From NCBI RefSeq assembly GCF_018812025.1, contig NC_063063.1:1480001-1544000 (forward strand): a stretch of DNA of 64,000 bases. Direction: 5' to 3'. This DNA comes from Megalobrama amblycephala (taxonomy: Eukaryota; Chordata; Actinopteri; Cypriniformes; Xenocyprididae). The position numbers were made by a program, and so were the translations under genes. The notes beneath the pieces are model-generated. The model saw only the letters and a list, made by a program, of their open reading frames with translations, was not told where the DNA came from and searched no databases. Shown here piece after piece: positions 1-11,900 of the stretch (positions are counted from its first letter, which is position 1; each line of letters opens with the position of its first letter).

Positions 1-1500
1 TAAGTAAATAAATACAATTTTATTTACTCATTCAAAACTTATTGTTTATTTATTATTTTTTTCTAGTTTAATTTTATGTTCCTAGTTATTAATATACAAT
101 TAAGCAGAGTTGAGTGATTAAATTATTAATTATGTCACATAATATTACAACACATATTATTATTAGTATTATTATTATTATTCAATTATAATATGAATTA
201 TAATATATATCAAAATTATCTTTCTTGGATTTAGTCTCTAAAATTCACAGGTCCTGGTACAGAGCTTTGGGGGTCTCCAATCATATTACAGAAAAATAAA
301 ATTACATAGATAATCTAATCTTATTTTTTAGTTGTTATAGTGTCAAAACCCTCCAAAACCCCATTGCTATCTTATCTTAAAGGGTTAGTTCACCCAAAAA
401 TAAAAATAATGTCATTAATTACTCACCCTCATGCCGTTCCACACCCGTAAGACCTTCGTTAATCTTCAGAACACAAATTAAGATATTTTTGATGAAATCC
501 GATGATTCGAATTGCATGTCAAACCGCCAAACTGCTGAAATCACGTGACTTTGGTGCTCCGAACCGCTGATTTGACACAAAAGATTCATAACGCTCCGAA
601 GCTTCCTAAAGCTTTGTTTTGAAATCAGCCATCACTAAATAAGTCGTTATTTTGTTTTTTTGGCACACCAAAAATATTCTTGTGGCTTTATAATATTAAT
701 ATTGAACCACTGTACTCACATGAACTGATTTAAATATGTTTTTAGTACATTTATGGATCTTGAGAGGAAATGTCATTGCTGGCTATGCAGGCCTCACTAA
801 GCCATTGGATTTCATCAAAAATATCTTAATTTGTGTTCTGAAGATGAACGAAGGTCTTACTGGTGTGGAACAACATGAGGGTGAGTAATAAATTACATTA
901 TTTTCATTTTTGAGTAAACTAACCCTTTAAAGGATACTTTGAAACCCTTTCAGACATGAGAACACATGTATAAATTATAAAGCTTTTTATGTTCATGTAA
1001 CTGTCCAACCTTTATTATTATCATTATTTTATGCATTTATCATTTTATTATTGTTTTTTTTAGATCTTTGTTTTTTTTTACCTAAGTACAATCCATAGAT
1101 GTTTGCTATCAGTTTATTATAATTAAACAAATAAAATGTTATTTACTTATTTACAAACGTATTGTTTACTTATTATTTTTCTAGTTTAAGTTTTATAAAT
1201 ATACAATTAAGCAGAGTTGCCTGATTAAATTATTATGTTAACACATAATTACACAATTACATAGATAATCAAATCTTATTTTTAATCTGTTATTTAAGTG
1301 TTAAAACCCTCCAAAACCCTTATATATTGCTTTCTGTAACACTGATCTTAAAAACGTACTTTGAAACCCTTTCAGACACGAGAACACAAGTATAAATTAT
1401 AAAGCTTTTCATGTTCATGTAACTGTCCAACCTTTATTAGGCCTATTATTATTATTATTGTTATTATTTATTCTTATTATTGTTGTTGTTTTAGATCTTT
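1..1500. repeat. Imperfect tandem duplication of AT-rich noncoding DNA
   Basis: The sequence at about 1-375 plus 931-1030 reappears in the same order at about 1130-1450. Shared landmarks are 'caattaagcagagttg' (near 98 and 1204), 'accctccaaaaccc' (near 348 and 1305) and 'actttgaaaccctttcaga' (near 936 and 1358). The first copy is interrupted by the element at 377-930 and the second is not. No coding sequence was seen in either copy. Confidence 0.75.
377..930. mobile_element. TTAA-flanked inverted-repeat MITE (family A), full copy
   Basis: The left end reads TTAAAGGGTTAGTTCACCC and the right end carries the reverse complement, ending CTAACCCTTTAA. Both ends are flanked by TTAA. The interior is a long imperfect palindrome containing 'ctcaccctcatg' and its complement. 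There is no open frame of note. Other copies of this terminal sequence lie at 7635-7848, 29890-30250, 48860-49612 and 59900-60687. Short inverted-repeat elements of this look are very abundant in cyprinid genomes; I infer a non-autonomous DNA transposon and do not assign a named family. Confidence 0.85.
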
Positions 1501-1614
1501 ATTGTATTTATTTATTTTTAACTTTTACTATCTCATAGACTTCAATGGTAGGTCTGTCTTGAATTTTACACATTATCGTTGAAAAACAATTTTTATGTAG
1601 AGAAAAATACAGAG

Positions 1615-1845
1615 ATTTTTACTTCCGGTGTAGTTTTCAAGCGCTGCTCTCGCGACTTTTATTTTGAATTCTGCTGTAAACACCGGAAGTTCCATCGAGA
1701 CTCGGTTCACATTCACAGAATTCAGAGGAGAGGTGGATTACATTGAATGTGTGATCATATTTAACGTGTTTCGTTCAACAGCGAACATGACCTGAATCAG
1801 TGTATGAGCGATTCGACCGAAAAACTTTGCGGGACCGGGTCCGGT
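1615..1845 (+). promoter_or_regulatory. Probable zdhhc16 promoter / 5' noncoding exon region with two ETS-type sites
   Basis: Two GGAA-core ETS/GABP-type sites lie about 60 bp apart in opposite orientation: CTTCCGG at 1622-1628 and CCGGAAGT at 1683-1690. The surrounding DNA is less AT-rich than the flanks and has no TATA box. A strong donor-like CCG|GTACGT occurs at 1841-1846, so a 5' noncoding exon ending near 1843 and splicing to about 5904 is plausible. In mammals ZDHHC16 is divergent from EXOSC1, which fits a two-way ETS promoter, but no exosc1 exon was recognised to the left. Transcription start is not known from sequence alone. Confidence 0.45.
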
Positions 1846-2086
1846 ACGTACCATTTTAATTTTCACGTTTACCTGCCGGTGCATTCCGAGCATCCTCACG
1901 TGACAGCAGAAACACAGCAGCCCTCGTTTCTTTAATATGCATTCTTCATGTGCTTCTTTACTGCTCTGTTCGTCCATTCGTTGACCTGCATTGTCTTTGT
2001 TCTGCTGTCGTAATGGAAAGTTTATCTTTTGATCAGAAGTGAAAGTGAACACCTGAGATCAGTGTTACAGTGTGTCAATCATAACC

Positions 2087-2203
2087 ATGGCAGTGGAACC
2101 AGGTCAAGTGCGGGTTTCCATGCAGACAGATGGCAAACGTGCACGTGCACTTGAGACTCTGGTTAATAGTGGAGTTGCTTTACTCCTGAATCTCCTGAAA
2201 TAA
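2087..2203 (+). other. Short ORF with strong start context, unassigned
   Basis: A 38-codon frame starts at an ATG in strong Kozak context (aaccATGG) and ends at TAA 2201-2203. It begins MAVEPGQVRVSMQTDGKRAR. GTTAAT after codon 25 could act as a weak donor, so this might be a first coding exon or an upstream ORF of the zdhhc16 transcript. I do not recognise the peptide. Confidence 0.25.
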
Positions 2204-2640
2204 AGTGCATGTTAAGTAAACGTGCTAACAGGATATGTGAGTCTTGTGCTGTAAGAAGTGACAAAGGTTAAGCCTTTCCAATTACAGTGCAAAGCTCCTT
2301 ACTTTTGAAGGGAAAGGAACTTCCCATGCAGACATTCACTTACTGTCCAGTGGACTGAATGTCTTACTTTCATGCTGTTGCAAACCCTTAAAAAGTAGAT
2401 CTGATGCAGATTGTTAGGGACTGAGAGCCTCTTTTCATTACATCTTAAAATGACTCTAATTCGTCTGACTTGTGTTTCACAGAATACATTAAGTCATTTG
2501 AGTCTGGAGGCTGTCAGTGAGTAAATGATGAATATGTAATGCTTATTGTGCCTATTTACGAATTTCTCTTTAGAACAAATTTGGGTTACATTTTTTTTAA
2601 GGCACCCTTGTTATTTTTACTTTTTATTATTGAGTATATA

Positions 2641-4135
2641 TGGGTCATTCTACAGAATTGGTTCAAAGTCAGAGTTGGAAAAATGTCTTTTTCCACAAAT
2701 TTTGTATGTATGCAAATTGTATAATATCTAAGGTACACATTTCTAGTAATTGTGCAGTTAATTCTCATATTGTATTTTCAGAAAGTTTTGGAATATTTTT
2801 CCTCTCCCCAAATCTGTCACTACTGAAACACAATAATAAATCATTTAATAAGAAGGGTTACATTGACCTATTCAGATTTTGTTTACATCTACCTTGTAAA
2901 TATATATTTTTGCTATTTTTTTGAAAAAGTTTTCACAGATAAATCAATAACAATTACAATTTTAACAATATTTCAAGTGTAATGTATGAGATTTGTTGTA
3001 TTTTAAATCCAATCTTTATTTGTAAAAGGCATAAAGTTTGTCATACTGATTTCAAAGTGAAGGATTCATTAGTTTGAATAAACATTGAACCAAACACTAT
3101 AATAACATCTTAGTTGATCATTCAATATACTTTATTTTTGACAAAACATCCCATGTTTCGGTCATGATAGTAATGTGTTGGTATCGACCACATCACATGA
3201 CAGGATTTTAACTCACATACTGAAACACTACTCAAACATATTAAAATACTAATGATGTGCATAACTGTACTCAAATTTAGTTTATTTCCCCCAAATAAAT
3301 GATTATATGTTCCCTTTTGTCACTACCAAAACAATGATGTCATTACCAAACCAGTCACGACCGAAATGTGGTGAAGTTTCGGTCGTGACTGTTTCGGTAC
3401 TGACAATTTTCGATACTTTTGAGCCGCTCAATGATGATAATCAGCACATGGTTAGCTATCACAGTTCTGAACAGTTGAACACACACAAAAACTAAATTTT
3501 ATGGAATAACACCCAAAAAAGTTTGCTTAATTGCAGAAAAAGGTGTTTGTTAGTGACGTTCCTTAAAGTTCCTCACAGATTTCCAGACTTTTGAACACAT
3601 TTAACTGAGAATGATGATCTATCTACTGTGAAAGAGAGGCTGTGAGAGGGAGGAACACAGGAATATTTCCTGATCAGAAATGTAGAAGTGTGTTAAAATC
3701 AGTCTCAGCCAATGGCCTAAAACACACACTGTTTCGGCAGTGACGTGAAAATGTGAGCAACTTTTTTTTTTTACATAAAGTTTCATGATTTAAAAAAATA
3801 TATATATATTTTTTTTTTAACTTCACTTTTTTAAAAAAATCAAAAATATATTTTTAAAAACAACAATGTAAAAATTGTAAAAATTATTTCAATATCATTT
3901 TCATAAGTTGAAATTTAGGGGTTAGGGTTCTGGACAGCCACCTCCCAACTGAAAGTACCCAATAAATGATGATTTTATATATTTTAAGCTTACTGATATT
4001 TTAAATATTATTGTGGGATTCAATAGATAGTAGAAGGATCTTAGTAAATATCTAACATTTTAATACTTAAATGCTTTTTAAATGTGTTTTATGGTTGTGG
4101 GACAGCATTTTGCACCGATTCTGTAGAATGGCCCA
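2641..4135. mobile_element. DNA transposon remnant with about 24-bp terminal inverted repeats
   Basis: The left end TGGGTCATTCTACAGAATTG (2641) is matched in reverse complement by the right end, ending CTGTAGAATGGCCCA (4135). The interior carries motifs such as 'ttcggtcgtgactg' in both orientations and AT-rich tracts. Open frames are short and unrecognised. The flanks are TA-rich, so the target duplication cannot be defined. Superfamily is not assigned. Confidence 0.7.
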
Positions 4136-5903
4136 TATGGTATATTATTGATTTTTGTAATTTATGCATTTGACCAGATTTTATTAGACGCATTAAATAC
4201 TCCAGTACTGTTTAATCTAGACAAGAAGCTTAAAATATATATTTTTATTTATTTAACATTTTTGGTCTCTGCATAATCTCCATACCTCCATTTGTGTTAT
4301 TTTATATCTAAGATGACTCTGTTTCTTTCATCATAGTATTAAAATCTGTGTCCTGACCTGACAGTTTACACAAGCATTGCATTTCCTCATGTCAACTTGG
4401 TAATGAGCTACTGACACCATGTGACATCAGTATGACATCATCATCACGTCACAGCATGTAATTGTCTTAACCACAAGCTCACCTTCCACCTGCGACATTT
4501 GGAAAAATGAAGTGTGTCCGGGTGTCCAGATGGCCCCGTGGGACACGGATAAAAATACCGCCTCAATCTTGTAACTAATACTCACTTTCATCAGCCACTG
4601 GCCATATCAGATGGACGCTTATTGTCCTCCAGAGGAAGCGCATCCAGTGCTGGGTTTCATTGGTCTTGTGACTTGAAACTTTTCTTAAGTTGGTTGTTGT
4701 TACATAAGGTGAACCGCCGAGGACTTGATCAAATATTTAGAGTGTTTTTTTCTGCCTCGGACATTAGTTGATAATCCTGCGCAATAGTTATCCACCCCTT
4801 GACCAGGTATTTTGATCTCGCTACGTTTTTATCTAATCAAACTAATGCTTTTCTATGTCAGAGAAGGTGTGTCTGTAGTTGCAGTTCTGCAGATCTCTTG
4901 GTCTCAAGGACAGTTTCTCTCTTGATACGGACAAGCTAAGAACAATTTTTATTGAGTTCTGTTTGAATGCATTCATTTGCTTAGAAAATCAGAAAACATA
5001 AGAGTTGGGTAAGAAATTTTAATTACACTCTGTGTGCATAAAAGATTTTGTAATATCTTCTGAACATATTACAATTTTTTATATTAAAATATTTATTTAT
5101 ATTATTTATTTGCTTATTATTTACTAACCCTAAACCTAATTTACTATTTTTCTGAAATATCTTGGAATATGTTCTATATGTGTGTTTTTATTAAATTTAT
5201 TTATTTATTTGCTTATTTATTTTTCCAGAATGTCTTAGAATTTTCTATGTGTGCGTGTGTGTTCATTTATTATTTTGATAATAAATTATTTTATGATTAA
5301 TATTATTTAATATATTATTTTTTAATTTAAGTATGTATGTATGTATTAACTTATATTTGTATTTTTCTGGAATATCTTGCAATAAAAAAAGTGGTAAATA
5401 AATTCAAAATGTAAAAAAACACAAACATTTTGAATTTGTTTACTACTTTTTTAACTTATTTAGTTACTTGTATATTTTTCTTGAATATCTTCTATACGTG
5501 TGTGTGTTTGTTTATTTATTTATTTTTTAAAATATATTTATTTTTACGAATTTCCTCTTTTTTTCTTTCATTTGGGCAGGTACTTTATCCTCACATTTCG
5601 TAATAAAACAAAAAAGAAAAAAGACATTGACTAATTTTGCTATTATGAAAAGATAATTAATAGTTTTCTAATTGTTAACCATCATTTATTTCTCAGTTTT
5701 ATTCATTTACAACATCTTTGGTTCCTTAGGCTGTATTATTTACTGATTGGCTGAATTTGTGTGTTTAATGAAGACCATAGGCCTAAAGGTCAAAAGAAGC
5801 TGGTATTGCTGATTTCATGTGGAGGTCAGGGTGTTTGTGACCTGTGTTTGTGTGTGATACACCGAAGAGAAACACTGAGCTTCTGTCGTGTGTGTGTGTT
5901 GAA
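4136..5903. other. Non-coding stretch upstream of zdhhc16 coding exon 1
   Basis: AT-rich sequence with degenerate tandem copies of a 'cttattta...tttttctggaatatcttg' theme between about 5040 and 5560. No exon or RNA gene was recognised. It probably lies inside the first intron of zdhhc16. Confidence 0.5.
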
Positions 5904-5909
5904 GGAGGG

Positions 5910-8900
5910 ATGCGCAGCTGGAGGTGGTACCTCTCCAAAGTCATGCGTCTCTTCCTGCGCTGGTTCCGGCTCTGCCCTCGACGGGGACGCAGAAAGCGGT
6001 CGAGCAGAGTACGAGACCTGTGGAACTATGGGACGGTGCTACTGAAGTCCCTGTACTACAACGTCCTGACCAATTCAGACACGGTGCTTGACTGTGTCTT
6101 TGAGCCCATCTACTGGCTGGTGGACAATATGACCCGCTGGTTTGGAGTGGTAGGCAGAACAAAATCTATTTTCTTTATTTATAGTTTTAGGAACAGAAGT
6201 ACTGGGATAAATGTTTATAGTTCGGATATAAACACTGATGTCTACGGTAGCGATCAAAATGGAGCAAATCACCTTTTAAACGCAACTTGATGCTTCAAAT
6301 TACATTGTTACACCAGTAGGTGGCGACAAGTGACTTAATAAAGTCCCTGTATTTGTCACTGGCTGCGTCGGAAAGCTTAAAAATGCATCAAGGCACTTTG
6401 TATTATTGTTTTTTAAATTTTTTGTAATTGGGTTTTTTTTTTTTTTTTATTAAAAGGAATTAAATAATTTAAAAGGGATTTAAGGGAATAGCAAAAAAGA
6501 AATAATAATGGTAAAAGTTCCAGGTCTATTGTTGTTATTATAGTTAATTTAAACTATTTGCAAATAATAATAATAATAATAAAAAATAAAAAAATAGCCT
6601 AGATTCACTCACTTATTTGTAAGTCTAATTATGTCAAAAACACTTCTTGTCGTGTCACATTCAGTAATGAATTACATTAATCATATCATACTAATCAAAT
6701 AATAGCATGTTTTCAATTAAAAATGGTGAAATATCATACAAATGTTGAGCAGTTTTCATCACTGGATATTACTGTTGAATATTTCAGCTATAAAACAGTC
6801 ATGTTTATCTACTTACTCGCCACATAGGCTACTCTTTCACTGCTAAGACAAAAGCATTGGAGTTCGCGCTCATCTTTCTGTGAACATTAAGCCCCGCCTT
6901 CTTTGATTTGATTGGTCAGCTCACTCATTCTGACAGTGATGAGCGCTGTTAGACCAGCCGAAGAACCTGTCAACCTCTAGATAACCTCAAAATAAAACTC
7001 TATTTAGAGTTGTGGGAGAATCGTGATCTCTATTTTAAATTTTTAAATTGAAAGATTCTCAGTTGATGCAGATTCGTGTCTGAATATGTGTTTAAAGTTT
7101 AACAGCTCACAGGATCGACCATTTCTAATCCCTCATCTGTGTTTCCTCCGTGAAGGTGTTTGTGTCTCTGGTGATCGTCTTGACCAGCTCCATCGTGATT
7201 ATCGTCTATCTGTGCGTTCTTCCCATCATCTTCAGCACGTACCCCGTTCACTGGATCCTCTGGCACCTCTGTTACGGCCACTGGAACCTCCTCATGCTGG
7301 TCTTCCATTACTATAAAGCTACGACCACGTGTCCGGGTTTCCCGCCACAGGTGACTGAAGTTATTTCACATTTTTTTCACATTATTTTACATTTTAAGTA
7401 AGCTCTGACCAAGGCGTAGAGCCGAAATATTTGTTATTTCCTGTGTATAATAAATAAAGTGTTTTAGATTGCAGACCTTTTCTGTATTCTTACATTTTAA
7501 GTAAGAATAAAAGCACAAGAATTGGGTTCTGGAAGTAAAAATCACATTCATTTTGGGAAATGATTTTTTTAATGACTGTTAACGACAGAGCTACGAGGTT
7601 GTTAATCAATGGCATACTTATTTTAAAATCGTGTTTAAAGGGATAATTCACCCAAAAATCAAAATTTTGTCACCAGCAGATCTTGGCCCCCATTGACTAC
7701 CATAGTAGGAAAAAAAAAATACTATGGCAGTCAATGGGGGCCGAGATCTGCTTGGTTACAAACATTCTGTGTTCAGAGGAACAAAGATATTTTATAGGGC
7801 GAGTAAATGATGACAGAATTTTCATTTTTGGGTGAACTATCCCTTTAACAATGGAATTCCTGGTGAAAAACTACATTACCCATGATTCTGCAATAAAAAA
7901 AAAACGCCACCATTCAGAAAATTAAAATAAGTTAAAAATAAATAATAAATAAATAAATTAAAATTACTCTTTTATGCTGGTCCAATCCTGTGAAGCACTG
8001 CAAATGATGTAATCTCCCTACGCTCTTAATCTACATAAAAATTTATATATATGCAATAGGCTATACGCACGTTTACTTCCTGGTTGTGGGCATTTCCAGT
8101 GAACTGTTAAATGTTCATTCTGTAGTCACTGTACATCGACACAAAACCATCAATGGTTGACTTTTTAATGTTGCATTCATATTTTATTGCAATTATCACA
8201 TTTACCTAATTTGCTAATAAACCAGTTTTATTGATTGTGATAAAGACGAAGCTATTGGGATCGTTTAAAAACGCTGTCTGTAATTAGACAAGCACATGCA
8301 TTATTTTCTCCAGCACTTCAAATGTTATTTTTAATGTGATGACCACAAACATTACTTGTTCATCCTTCTGAGATTGTCCCCATTGTAAAACCGAACGTTT
8401 AAAAAAGTAGGAAATTCAACATTTGATAGAAAACACTTATTTAAAAATAAAAAAGACAATAATTACCACTTTAACCAGCAGGTGGCGGCAAAGTAGCATT
8501 TATTTGTGCATTTCCTCTAATCGTTTTTCACTTTGTTTTTGACTAAATATTAAACATAAAATAACTAGGTTTAAAAACACAATTTGTCAATGTGAAGTAT
8601 GAAATACTCAGAAAATCTCCTGAAAAACAATAACTTTTCTTGTGAATGAATGACAGAAAGCGAGCGCCGCTCTCTCTTTATAATCACAGCAGCTGTCAGT
8701 CAGAGCAGCTCAAGATCAATGATTTCAGCACACTTTATTCAATTAATCTAACTAAAGCACACAATAAATATTTAATTTTTGAAGCTTTTTTCACATAAAA
8801 GTGTGAAAACTGATGGTCAAATTGAATTTAGTCAAGGAGGAACACTGAGGTACGTCTTTATTTATTTATTTTTTATGCTGTCTTATATTTGAATAACTAA

Positions 8901-11900
8901 ATTAATGCTATGCCTGACTATTTAAGTGACTATATTCTGATGATAAACTAAGTATTACACTACTGATCCTCAACACACCAGCACATGACTCTCACCGGAA
9001 GTTTTCCAGCTGGCTTATATTATTGCGGAAGCTCTAAAGAACGCTCTGTGCATATAGTCAATATATATGTATATAAATATTTGTTTTTAATTTGATTGTC
9101 ATGGGATTGTAGTTCTTTCCCTCATTAAAGCAGTTATGTTCACAAATGTTGTACATTTGTCTTTTTGTCCAATTTTTGTAATGTTGTGATTCTCACATAC
9201 TAACTATCTGGGACTATCTGTTTTACCAACCAATTAAAAATTTAGTGAAGCTAGTGGCACTTAAGCTTCAACATTTTCTTTGCAAAAGCCATTTCTTTGC
9301 CTATCCATTCATTGTGTGCTTTTTATTTTCAATTTTTAACATTTTGTTAAGTGTTTGTTGCATGCTTATGTCTTTTGCTTTAGGAAAAGATTGATATACC
9401 AACTGTCACAATCTGTAAAAAATGTATAGTTCCCAAACCAGCAAGAACTCATCACTGCAGTATCTGCAACAGGTAAGACAAGTGACCAAACTGAAGGCGT
9501 ATAAGTGAATCTGATTGTATGTAGTTAAAGTTCCCCTTTAGTCAATCATTTGATCCCTTGAAACTCATCCTTGATCACCAAAATGACATATTTAAATGTT
9601 TATTCCTGTGAAAAAAATTCTTCATGGCTTAAAATAGCTTGAATGCAACTCGACACCCTGGCTTCATTTAGTATGCATGGGACTATGAATATGCAAATTA
9701 GCCCCGCCTCCACTCACTCACACCAGCTCACATTACCTGATCCACTTGCTCAACTTTAATGTAGTAAATGCTACATGATGGCAAGTATAAATACTGGTTT
9801 AATTCAACCATATATGTACATTATATGCATAATTCACCCACTATATTGCTAAATGTACACAGTTTTTAATTTCAACAGTAAAATATACCAGGATAACCTG
9901 CTTCACAGCATAGTTAATGATATGCTAAAGCCCGCCCACACATTGTCGTGATTGGTTAATGTATCATGTATATTGCTCATATTTTGTTTCTCCATCACAG
10001 ATGTATTTTGAAAATGGACCACCACTGTCGTATCCTTGTGAAGCAGCTAATAAATAAAAATGATCATGTGACATTGTCCTGCTGTGGTTTGCGTCTTAAC
10101 TGACCTCTCAGCCTGGTTGAATAACTGCGTGGGTCATTTCAACCACCGTTACTTCTTCAGTTTCTGTCTGTACATGACCATGGGCTGCGTCTACTGCAGC
10201 ATCAGTGCCAAAGACATGTTCCTGGACGCCTATGATGCCATCGAGGTGAGTCAGTCTTCACCAATCTCGACTTCCTGTTGGGGTGCCTTTAATTCAGAGA
10301 CACTTACAAGATCTGAAAGCTTTCAGAGGATGTGGTTGTCTTCTGCTCACCAAGGCTGCGTTTATTTGACCAAAAACACAGTAGAAATTGTGAAATATTA
10401 TTGTTATTTAAAACGGCTGTTTTCTATGTGAATATATTGTAAACTTTAATTTATTTCCGTGATGAAAAGCTGAATTGCTCCAGTCTTCAGTGTCACATGA
10501 TTCTTCAGAAATCATTCTAATATGATGATTTGCTGCTCAAGAAATATTTGATTATTATCAATGTAAATGTAAATAGAATCTTTTGTAACATTATAAATGT
10601 TTTTACTGTCACTTTTGATCATTTTAATGCATCCTTGCTGAATAAAACTATTAATTTCTATCAAAAATAAACCTTTAAATCATCATAATGAGAGATTGTT
10701 TTATAGTGGGCTTGTGTTTGTATTGTTGTTGTAGTCAGGCAGGTATATGGACATTCACACACAAGGGGAGGTGGTCCCGGGGGCGGGGCTAATCTATATC
10801 CCATTCCTGCGGCAGGTAGAAACTACATAGAGGCTGCAGGTGCATGCTGGGCGAAACTGCTAGAGGGCATTTGTAAGGAAGTGTTCAGGGTTAAATACAA
10901 GTTCAGCCTGTTATTGATTTCCACAGAAAATATTTGGTTTACATTAATGCACTTCCTGAAACACCTCCACTGTAGTCTTGAGTTTTCTTCACATATTGTC
11001 ATCCAAGATGTTCATGTCTTTCTTTCTTCAGTGGAAAAGAAATGAAGGTTTTTGAGGAAAACATTCCAGGATTTTTCTCCATATAGTGGACTTCACTGGG
11101 GTTCAACGGGTTGAAGGTCCAAATGTCAGTTTCAGTGCAGCTTCAAAGAGCGCTACATGATCCCAGACGAGGAATAAGAGTCTTATCTAGAGAAACCATC
11201 GGACATTTTCTAAAAAAAATAAACATTATATACAGTTTAACCACAAATGCTCGTCTTGCACTGCTCTGTGATGCTCCACGCATGACGTAATCACGTTGGA
11301 AAGATCACGCGTGACGTAGGAGGACGTGCCGATCCAGTGTTTACAGAGTGAATGTCAAAGACTTAAGTGAAATAAAAGGTAAAACAACGATGAGATGGAA
11401 TTTTCTGCGGTACTTCCACCTAAGTCACGCATGACCTTTCCAACATGATTACGTCATGCGCGGAGCATCACAGAGCAGTTCAAGACGAGCATTTGTGGTT
11501 AAAAACTATATAATGTTTATTTTTTTAGGAAAATGTCCGATGGTTTCTCTAGATAAGACTCTTATTCCTCGTCTGGGATCATGTAGAGCTCTTTGAAGCT
11601 GCACTGAAACTGACATTTGGACCTTCAACCCGTTGAACCCCAGTGAAGTCCACTATATGGAGAAAAATCCTGGAATGTTTTCATCAAAAACCTTAATTTC
11701 TTTTCCACTGAAGAAAGAAAGACAAGAACATCTTGGATGACATTATGTGAAGAAAACTCAAGACTTCAGTGGAGGTGTTTTAGGGAGTTCAGAAACACTG
11801 ATATAGAGAAGAACTCCCGCTGGAGGGACTTTGGAAACCTTTTTCATGCTCAAACAGCAACATTACACACTAAAGAATGATGAAGATGTAGAAAAGCATA

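Noticed and set aside
1738..2052. Minus-strand 104-codon frame tested as a possible exosc1 exon
   Set aside because: No resemblance to EXOSC1 (expected N-terminus around a CxPGxRLC motif); it overlaps the putative promoter.
3301..3495. 62-codon frame near 'ttcggtcgtgactg' repeats
   Set aside because: Internal to the inverted-repeat transposon 2641-4135; palindromic motifs explain the open frame.
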